Assembly (NCBI GenBank): GCA_903896615.1 | Contig: CAITYM010000147.1 | Location: forward strand, 1-36,879 | Length of the DNA stretch: 36,879 nt | Direction of reading: 5' to 3' | Source of the DNA: an uncultured Burkholderiales bacterium | GTDB taxonomy: Bacteria; Pseudomonadota; Gammaproteobacteria; Burkholderiales; Burkholderiaceae_C | Shown here: positions 34,408-36,879 of the stretch, in pieces | How the letters are laid out: the number at the start of each line of letters is the position of its first letter | How positions within the stretch are numbered: the stretch's first letter is position 1 | The notes under the pieces: generated by a model | What the model was told of the DNA's origin: nothing | What the model saw: only the letters and a program-made list of their open reading frames with translations | Database searches by the model: none | Position numbers and translations under genes: made by a program

Positions 34408-34773
34408 GCTAAGACGGATATTGATGTAAATTAACTGCTAAAAAATGGGGCAACAAACAAACTGTGCTGATTCGGTAATAGCAAAGTCACCCTAGACGGG
34501 CTTGGTTTTTTTATCCTTTGTGGATGAGTGTAAATATTTTTTCCTAAAGTGCCCAGTGCGATCAGAGCGTTTAAGGCTTGTTTTTTTAAATTTGTCCCCC
34601 ATTTAGAGGTGCTGATGCGTTAATAAGTAACTGTCCAGGGGGCGAGATGATAGTGCGTTGAGGGTAACGGGCGTCAAAAAAAGTGGCAGACGATAGTGTC
34701 AGGTGGGTCAAAATAGGTAAATACTTGGGGCAAGACCATCAATGAATAATGATTTTCTAATTGGAGTTTTGAG
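34408..34773. other. Non-coding divergent region upstream of the DegP-like gene
   Basis: A 366-base gap between two divergent genes. It holds several T- and A-runs but I find no tRNA, no convincing small ORF with a ribosome binding site and no clear hairpin terminator. A sigma-E type promoter would be expected before a DegP gene, but I do not see its GGAACTT-type -35. An AATAAT at 34745-34750 could be a -10 but has no good -35 partner. Confidence 0.5.
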
Positions 34774-36315
34774 ATGAAAATTTTTACAAAATCACAACCC
34801 GCAAAATGGGTTTTTAGTGGTGCCGCAATAGCTGTATTCGTGATGGTCTGTGCCCAAGAGTGGGGCACTTTTGGCTTGCACGCTCAGGCCCAGGCGTCAT
34901 CTGGTAAAGAAAACGCCTCGACCGTTCGAGCCTTGCCCGACTTTACAGATTTGGTGGATCAGGTGGGCCCCTCAGTTGTCAATATTAGAACCTTAGAGCG
35001 CATCCAAAAGCCTGCAATGTCTGGTGGCGATCAAGATGAGGAGATGCAAGAGTTATTTAAACGCTTCTTTGGAATCCCAATTCCTAATATGCCACCCGGT
35101 CAAGGTGCACCCGGGGCTCCTAAAACTCCCAAGACCAAGCCAGCGCCTAGGGGTGAAGATGAGCAACCCAGAGGCGTTGGCTCCGGGTTCATATTGAGTA
35201 ACGATGGTTACATCATGACCAACGCCCATGTGGTGGATGACTCGGTCAAAGTCATAGTCACATTGCCTGATAAGCGAGAATTTAAAGCAAAAATTATTGG
35301 AGTCGATAGGCGCACTGATGTAGCTGTAGTCAAAATCGATGCAACTAATTTACCTTCTGTGAAAATAGGAGATGTATCTAAGTTGCGAGTGGGTGAGTGG
35401 GTTATGGCTATTGGCTCTCCATTTGGATTGGATAACAGCGTTACCGCTGGTATCGTTAGCGCAAAGCAGCGAGATACGGGTGAATTCTTACCCTTTATTC
35501 AAACGGATGTGGCCATTAATCCAGGCAACTCTGGCGGGCCACTAATTAACATGCGTGGAGAGGTTGTTGGTATCAACAGTCAAATTTATTCTAGATCTGG
35601 AGGGTATATGGGAATCTCTTTCTCCATACCCATTGACGAGGCGATCAGGGTAAGCGATCAATTAAGGGTAAGTGGGCGCGTTCAAAGAGGTCGCCTAGGC
35701 GTTCAAATTGATCAGGTAAGTAAGGAGGTCGCTGATAACCTTGGCTTAGGTAAATCCCAAGGAGCGCTTGTCAGAGGTGTAGAAGTTAATTCGCCGGCTG
35801 AGAAAGCAGGTGTTGAGGCCGGTGACATCATTGTTCGTTTTGAGGGTAAGAATATTGAAAAGTTCTCTGATCTTCCTCGAATCGTTGGCAATACCAAGCC
35901 CGGCACTAAGGGTGTAATAACTGTCTTTAGGCGCGGCGCATATAAAGATCTAACCGTTGTGGTCGGTGAATTTGAAAAAGAGGTTGTAGCCGAGGACAAA
36001 GGTGAATCTAGCGACACGCCTGCGAAGGTTGCAACCTATCCAACACTTGGATTGTCTTTGACTGAGCTTACAGAGGGACAAAAAAAGGAGTTGAAAGTGA
36101 AGGGTGGAGTTCGCGTTGAGGGCGCAACCGACGCCGCTGCAATGGCTGGACTTCGCGAAGGCGATGTCATCATTACACTTGCAAACGTAGAGATCACAAG
36201 TCTTAAGTCGTTTGATGCAGTCGCCTCTCATTTGGATAAGTCAAAGCCGGTAAGTGTTTTGATCAGACGCGGCGTTTGGGCCCAGTACACGCTTATTCGC
36301 CCCATAGTTAAGTAA
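34774..36315 (+). CDS. Periplasmic serine protease, DegP/DegQ/MucD type (HtrA family)
   Basis: A periplasmic quality-control protease and chaperone, 513 residues. The signal peptide spans about 1-38 with likely cleavage near HAQA/Q. The catalytic triad is H152 (MTNAHVV), D182 (RRTDVAVVKI) and S253 (NPGNSGGPL). Two PDZ domains follow: one from about 300 (RGRLGVQID) and one from about 425 (YPTLGLSLTEL) to the end. A proline- and glycine-rich loop (about 108-130, PPGQGAPGAP) lies before the catalytic core. GGAG seven bases upstream supports the ATG. In many betaproteobacteria mucD lies with rpoE/rse genes and lepA; here neither is adjacent, so regulation may differ. A terminator follows at 36398-36446. 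Confidence 0.95.
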   Translation: MKIFTKSQPAKWVFSGAAIAVFVMVCAQEWGTFGLHAQAQASSGKENASTVRALPDFTDLVDQVGPSVVNIRTLERIQKPAMSGGDQDEEMQELFKRFFGIPIPNMPPGQGAPGAPKTPKTKPAPRGEDEQPRGVGSGFILSNDGYIMTNAHVVDDSVKVIVTLPDKREFKAKIIGVDRRTDVAVVKIDATNLPSVKIGDVSKLRVGEWVMAIGSPFGLDNSVTAGIVSAKQRDTGEFLPFIQTDVAINPGNSGGPLINMRGEVVGINSQIYSRSGGYMGISFSIPIDEAIRVSDQLRVSGRVQRGRLGVQIDQVSKEVADNLGLGKSQGALVRGVEVNSPAEKAGVEAGDIIVRFEGKNIEKFSDLPRIVGNTKPGTKGVITVFRRGAYKDLTVVVGEFEKEVVAEDKGESSDTPAKVATYPTLGLSLTELTEGQKKELKVKGGVRVEGATDAAAMAGLREGDVIITLANVEITSLKSFDAVASHLDKSKPVSVLIRRGVWAQYTLIRPIVK

Positions 36316-36393
36316 ACAACACGCTGCTCTGTACTGGTCTTACTTTGCGTAGGACTGAGTAGTAGGGATTAAAAGGCGGTGTTAAAAGACGGT

Positions 36394-36446
36394 ATTGCCC
36401 GGCAATGAATGAGGGATCCTAAGACCCTTCGTATTGCCGGGTTTTT
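36394..36446 (+). terminator. Terminator after the DegP-like gene
   Basis: CCCGGCAAT (36398-36406) pairs with ATTGCCGGG (36433-36441), followed by five Ts at 36442-36446. The 26-base loop contains a further short GGG/CCC stem. The left arm also lies in a self-complementary ATTGCCCGGCAAT (36394-36406), which competes with the main stem. Confidence 0.75.
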
Positions 36447-36471
36447 GTAAAAAAACCAAATGTTTAAAATA

Positions 36472-36503
36472 AATATTAAGTAAGTACATACTTACTTAAT
36501 ATT
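36472..36503. promoter_or_regulatory. Perfect 15-base inverted repeat, operator-like
   Basis: AATATTAAGTAAGTA (36472-36486) and TACTTACTTAATATT (36489-36503) are exact reverse complements separated by only CA. The near-zero spacer is more like a dimeric protein binding site than an RNA hairpin. It is 25 bases downstream of the preceding terminator. A TAAAAT at 36526-36531 lies 22 bases beyond and could be a -10, placing the dyad over the -35 region. Confidence 0.5.
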
Positions 36504-36825
36504 AGGAATTACAGTGGATTTTAGGTAAAATAGGGTCTGAAAGCATGATCTTTGAGTGACCGGATTGACATTGAAATAACATATTCACCGAAAAATAACC
36601 AAAATCCAAACACTCCACAGAGTTCCCACATCTTGTCCAAAGGATCTCCAAAGAATATGTGAATAAACTGTTAATAAAATTCGTGTTGCGGGACGACAAC
36701 GAGCCGTTGTAACTGAGGTTGGGGCTGTACAGGGGGCGGAATATGCCTACAATGAAGCTTCCAGCTATCGCAGTTGCCATAGATTGTTGGTTCCGGGCGC
36801 GTCATCACCTGACGCGCCCTTTTTT
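36504..36825 (+). ncRNA. Candidate small non-coding transcription unit, ending in a strong terminator
   Basis: The stretch holds no plus-strand frame with a credible ribosome binding site, yet ends in a textbook terminator. Possible -10 elements are TAAAAT (36526-36531) and TACAAT (36747-36752, with TGTACA 16 bases before). Local stem-loops can form at 36697-36711 (ACAACG/CGTTGT) and near 36764-36781 (CTAT..ATAG). I compared it by memory with 4.5S RNA, tmRNA, RNase P RNA and 6S RNA and saw none of the first three signatures; 6S cannot be excluded. The minus-strand frame here (92 codons) has no supporting features. Treat the boundaries as rough. Confidence 0.25.
36795..36825 (+). terminator. 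Strong rho-independent terminator near the window end
   Basis: GGGCGCGTCA (36795-36804) pairs perfectly with TGACGCGCCC (36810-36819) across a five-base loop, followed by six Ts. The U-run is on the plus strand only. The only gene upstream on this strand already has its own terminator, so this one must end another transcript. Confidence 0.88.
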
Positions 36826-36879
36826 ATGTCTCTCTCTTTTAAATTCATATACTTAAACGTGTCCGTTGATGAACCACAT

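Noticed and set aside
36565..36570. Perfect TTGACA as a promoter -35
   Set aside because: No acceptable -10 lies 15-19 bases downstream.
36502..36780. Minus-strand 92-codon frame in the terminal gap
   Set aside because: No domain or ribosome binding site was seen, and the only strong terminator there faces the plus strand.
36742..36855. Plus-strand 37-codon frame starting ATGCCTACAATG
   Set aside because: It runs straight through the strong terminator hairpin and has only a G-run rather than a proper ribosome binding site.
1..36879. tRNA genes, CRISPR arrays, insertion sequences, phage genes
   Set aside because: The intergenic gaps are short and show no tRNA T-loop motif (GTTCGA with flanking stems), no regularly spaced repeats and no transposase or integrase frame.

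Overview
The window reads as the chromosome of a betaproteobacterium, probably order Burkholderiales, with a moderate base composition (mid-40s % GC by eye). The clues are family-level: a Bug/TctC-type solute-binding protein plus a TctB-TctA membrane pair, an RpfE-type protein next to recJ, a PHP / YciO / M50 protease / trpS run, the metG-apbC divergent pair, and lolC-lolD-tatD. I cannot name a genus. No tRNA, rRNA, CRISPR array, insertion sequence or phage gene was seen. The coding content looks like ordinary, densely packed core genome, with short gaps and many ATGA/TAATG-type overlaps.

Layout. (1) 44-7110: metG (-) diverges from apbC (+). apbC collides tail to tail with pilD (-), which is translationally coupled to an MsbA-like ABC exporter (-). 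The exporter diverges from a Nudix hydrolase (+). (2) 7149-8135: a periplasmic Bug/TctC-type binding protein. (3) 8238-15943: a complete System I cytochrome c maturation cluster in the order ccmA-B-C-D-E-F-G-H-I, all on +. It includes a 58-codon ccmD at 10525-10701. (4) 16012-21360 (-): an orphan NarL-type response regulator, trpS, an M50 protease, a YciO/YrdC protein, an EamA transporter and a PHP phosphoesterase. (5) 21476-24348 (-): rpfE-like gene then recJ. (6) 24408-28109 (+): lolC, lolD, tatD and a spermidine-synthase-fold protein. (7) 28286-33959 (+): tctB, tctA, a strong terminator, gamma-glutamyltransferase, a second EamA transporter and an atypical SDR. (8) 33988-34407 (-): CoA-binding protein. 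(9) 34774-36315 (+): a DegP/MucD-type periplasmic protease, followed by 564 bases without a convincing protein gene.

How it fits together. The ccm cluster exports and chaperones heme (CcmABCDE) and ligates it to reduced apocytochrome (CcmFGHI). LolC-LolD release lipoproteins for outer-membrane sorting, and the DegP-like protein does periplasmic quality control. The TctC and TctBA components are uptake parts for carboxylate-like solutes, but are 20 kb apart and need not be partners.

The points most worth a second look are: the final non-coding stretch (a perfect 15-base inverted repeat, two DnaA-box-like 9-mers in phase and a second strong terminator with no matching protein gene); a tryptophanyl-tRNA synthetase with a four-cysteine motif like that of iron-sulfur TrpRS; an SDR whose YxxxK is SxxxR; an rpfE-recJ pair; and a single LolC-type permease where two are classical. 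None of these establishes a new system; I saw no clear novel multi-gene defence, mobile or biosynthetic cluster.
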